A stretch of 31,615 nt of DNA from IMG/VR virus record IMGVR_UViG_3300022699_000181, positions 1 to 31,615 of that record. One strand, 5' to 3'. Of the stretch, positions 29,776 to 31,615 are shown piece after piece. This stretch comes from a virus. The notes beneath the pieces were generated by a model. The model had not been told where the DNA came from. It searched no databases and saw only the letters and a program-made list of their open reading frames with translations. How positions within the stretch are numbered: the stretch's first letter is position 1; each line of letters opens with the position of its first letter. Position numbers and translations under genes: made by a program.

Positions 29776-30236
29776 GAGCCACGTTTGCAATAACTATAAT
29801 TACCAAATAAGCGTAGTGCCAAATAAAATTTACTGGCGGTAAAATGACTAACTCCTTTTTCTAATAGTGCCGAATAAAAAATATCGTCAGCTTCTTTTCT
29901 TGTTGCTTCGTGAGAGCGATATAAATAATCATGAAGAATGCCAGGCTCAACAAATGCCGAATATTGCGGGGCTAATATTGCCCAATACCACCGCGGGATA
30001 CTTGCTAAATCCGTTTTAAAAGTCGCAGGGATATGCACTGTTTGATTGTCTATTTTGACAATCAACGGGCTACATAATTCATAGATATATCTGTTATAAG
30101 GGGAAATACAGGTTTTATTAACAAATTTTACATGATAAGTAGTTGCCGGTTTATAAGAGCAGGCTATTAATAATAAAAAAGAAATAATAGAGGAAGGAAA
30201 AGCAATAAATTTTAAAAATAACCAAAAATCTTTCAT
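29763..30236 (-). CDS. DUF1353 lipoprotein in the lysis group (157 aa)
   Basis: The N-terminus (MKDFWLFLKFIAFPSSIISF) is hydrophobic and leads to a lipobox LIAC with Cys26, so the protein is probably lipid-anchored. The mature part has the DUF1353 pattern: IPATFKTDLASIPRWYW, then FVEPGILHDYLYRSHEATRK with the conserved HDYLY, and EADDIFYSALLEKGVSHFTA. The family is common next to phage lysozyme genes and unassigned. AAGGAT lies five bases before the ATG at 30236. A lipoprotein in a lysis cassette may act as an outer spanin-like factor, or cleave or bind the wall; neither is proven. Confidence 0.78.
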   Translation of the reverse strand: MKDFWLFLKFIAFPSSIISFLLLIACSYKPATTYHVKFVNKTCISPYNRYIYELCSPLIVKIDNQTVHIPATFKTDLASIPRWYWAILAPQYSAFVEPGILHDYLYRSHEATRKEADDIFYSALLEKGVSHFTASKFYLALRLFGNYSYCKRGSCQN

Positions 30237-30273
30237 TATATCCTTATTATTTATCATCCATTCCTTTCGTTAA

Positions 30274-30297
30274 GTCTGATAATAAGCATTATCAGAC
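30274..30297. repeat. Perfect 24-base palindromic hairpin before the lysis genes
   Basis: GTCTGATAAT-AAGC-ATTATCAGAC, ten-base arms and a four-base loop, in the leader of the DUF1353 gene. It is a bidirectional hairpin or an operator. The nearest T-run on either strand is too far for a textbook terminator. Confidence 0.55.
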
Positions 30298-30320
30298 CTT
30301 AGAGGATTATTCTTTTTTAA

Positions 30321-30371
30321 AAGCATTAAGCGCCCAGAAATGGAGGAAACTGGACGCTAACATCAATGCTT
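30321..30371 (-). terminator. Terminator after the late fibre gene
   Basis: On the minus strand AAGCATT pairs with AATGCTT outside, and TAGCGTCCAG pairs with CTGGGCGCTTA (one G-T) inside. A 12-base loop closes the stem, and TTTT follows. It begins 5 bases after the stop of the 355-residue gene, so it ends the long late operon ahead of the lysis group. Confidence 0.65.
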
Positions 30372-30375
30372 GTCC

Positions 30376-31443
30376 TTAAGCAACTGTTTCAGAAAATCTT
30401 AACATAATTCCGTAGTAATCATACTCAGAACTTGCGCTGTTATTAACTGTTAATTCAATGACATACTTGCTATCTGCTGTATTGTCAAATGCAGGGCTGT
30501 CTACCGCTACATTGGTAACGTATGGATTAGCCTGTGTTGCGGTAGCTAATGTGCCAGTGATAGCGATGCTGTTCACACTTACCGCTGCATTATCAGCGTA
30601 TTCTATGCGATCTAATACAACGCTATGAGCATCTAGTGCATCAGCGGCAATAGCATAGATTACATCAAAACTATCAAGCCTAAAACCCTTGCTCGCAGCC
30701 GTTCTTATTTGAGGCGTAATATCAATGGCAATAATAGATGTCTCGTCAGCTACAGTATGCCTAGAAACATAATTACCTTGTGCGATTCTTGTGACAGTCC
30801 AGGTACCAGTTCCAAACGTTAACACAGATTCAATGCCGATAAATTCCTGATGTGACAATATATTGGCACTTCCTGAATCCAGCAAAAAATTAGCTGTGGC
30901 AGCCCCTGAGTCAGGAATAGTTATTACCTGGTCTTGACCAACAGAGGCCGCATTACTGATAGTTGTATCAAAATCTGCACCGGCATCCACAGGTTTTACA
31001 ATTAAGGTGCCATTGGCAGCTGTTGCAGGATATAAATTTAAAATCCCTTCCGTACCGGATGCGCCTAACGTCAAATCACCAAGATTTGTCACATCCGCCG
31101 CTGCACCTGACAAAGTTCCCGTCGTGTTGCTAAAGTGCGCCAATCGATTTGCCACAGTCGGTAAAACGACATCACCAGGGCTTGCAGGTGGAACTAAAGA
31201 CCAAACACCGTTTGAGTTGGAGACCTCATACCACCCTGCTTCTTGTGCAGAGCTGGCTGATTCTTGCGTGACAACGCAACACATATCGGATTCATTAAAA
31301 GTGGCCAGTCCTTTTTTGACTGCATCGGTTAAATAACCTGCGGTCGTAACAGTAGCAACTGAATCATCGGTTTCAATGCGGACAATACGCGGCACAATGC
31401 CAGCTTGCCCTGGCTCGTTTACTTGAATGTTCAAAATAGCCAT
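30376..31443 (-). CDS. Fibre- or head-fibre-like virion protein (355 aa)
   Basis: The first 50 residues carry the pattern VATVTTAGYLTDAVKKGLAT then FNESDMCCVVT, a domain common at the N-terminus of phage fibre and virion proteins. Residues 115-185 contain modules typical of tail fibres (LGASGTEGILNLYPATAANG and DQVITIPDSGAATANFLL). The C-terminal domain is beta-rich and ends YYGIMLRFSETVA. AAGGAT precedes the start. It is the last gene of the late operon across the circle join. The domain order suggests a second adsorption or decoration protein independent of the 737-residue one. Confidence 0.7.
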   Translation of the reverse strand: MAILNIQVNEPGQAGIVPRIVRIETDDSVATVTTAGYLTDAVKKGLATFNESDMCCVVTQESASSAQEAGWYEVSNSNGVWSLVPPASPGDVVLPTVANRLAHFSNTTGTLSGAAADVTNLGDLTLGASGTEGILNLYPATAANGTLIVKPVDAGADFDTTISNAASVGQDQVITIPDSGAATANFLLDSGSANILSHQEFIGIESVLTFGTGTWTVTRIAQGNYVSRHTVADETSIIAIDITPQIRTAASKGFRLDSFDVIYAIAADALDAHSVVLDRIEYADNAAVSVNSIAITGTLATATQANPYVTNVAVDSPAFDNTADSKYVIELTVNNSASSEYDYYGIMLRFSETVA

Positions 31444-31456
31444 GTTTAAAATATCC

Positions 31457-31615
31457 TTATAATTTTTTTACCATGTCCATTAGTTTGTCATGCTCTTTCA
31501 TACCCTCTGATTCATGGCGACGTGCCATTTTTTCCATGCCTACCTCACCATATGCGGTACCTTCAGCACGTTTCGGCGAATAACCAGCTTTTCTCATGAC
31601 CTTATAATTATATTC
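31457..31615 (-). CDS. C-terminal part of the small basic protein crossing the join
   Basis: This is the distal part of the 77-residue gene that starts at 174. Bases 31517-31615 duplicate positions 1-99, so the unique part here is 31457-31516. It encodes a tail rich in His, Glu and Lys ending in MDMVKKL. The stop lies 13 bases before the start of the 355-residue fibre-like protein, with AAGGAT between them as that gene's ribosome binding site. The late operon therefore runs unbroken through the join. Confidence 0.75.
   Translation of the reverse strand, partial: EYNYKVMRKAGYSPKRAEGTAYGEVGMEKMARRHESEGMKEHDKLMDMVKKL
31517..31615. repeat. Second copy of the terminal direct repeat
   Basis: Exact copy of bases 1-99. 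Removing it gives a 31,516-bp circle. Circularly permuted DNA fits headful packaging by the P22/Sf6-type terminase encoded in the window. Confidence 0.93.

Noticed and set aside
1-31615. CRISPR arrays, tRNA genes and insertion sequences.
   Set aside because: I saw no regularly spaced repeats of array type, no tRNA-like cloverleaf and no transposase; the repeats found are iterons, coding cassettes and the assembly overlap.

Overview
The window is one complete, circularly assembled phage genome. Bases 1-99 recur exactly at 31517-31615, so the circle is 31,516 bp and one small gene runs through the join. It is AT-rich and double-stranded. The gene order is that of P22-like (short-tailed, lambdoid) phages: small terminase, large terminase, portal, scaffold, coat, gp4-like, gp10-like, needle-position protein, three ejection-protein candidates, then receptor-binding proteins. 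The host is probably a gammaproteobacterium. Two exported proteins at the end of the early operon remind me of small exported proteins of Legionella, but that is memory, not a search.

Layout. (1) Late genes occupy the minus strand from 19522 down to 1, continuing through the join to 30376. They comprise packaging and head (19522-10496), tail stabilisation and ejection proteins (10487-5652), and a fibre block (5507-863, plus 31443-30376). An exported protein and two short basic proteins lie within the fibre block. A hairpin at 30321-30371 ends this block. (2) A lysis-type group follows on the minus strand (30236-28956): DUF1353 lipoprotein, GH24 lysozyme and VRR-NUC nuclease. (3) Early minus-strand genes run 23171-20344: Cro-like repressor, two short unknown genes, a 53-residue fragment resembling protein P, then O-like initiator, P-like helicase loader and cold-shock protein. 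A lambda-type origin lies inside the O gene. (4) Early plus-strand genes run 23266-28892: RecE-like exonuclease, RecT, a cytosine methyltransferase, a string of tiny CxxC-ended genes, SSB and two exported proteins. (5) A separate plus-strand early promoter at 19695-19722 faces a broken gene and a 79-residue unknown protein.

Control. The Cro gene and the recE operon diverge from two overlapping promoters (23198-23231). A 17-bp dyad beside them recurs at the 19.7-kb promoter, and I propose it as the Cro operator. I see no CI-type repressor, integrase or excisionase anywhere on the circle, so the phage may be strictly lytic or may persist as a circle. Two consensus DnaA boxes overlap the likely late promoter.

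The observations most worth a second look are: a promoter-driven 24-residue hydrophobic peptide gene on the opposite strand, exactly where P22 carries its immI moron locus; the overlapping switch with a shared operator; the origin with a P-like fragment and an OOP-like antisense RNA nearby; an array of repeated CxxC-ended mini-genes; and two frames that look as if a Trp codon became TGA followed by A.
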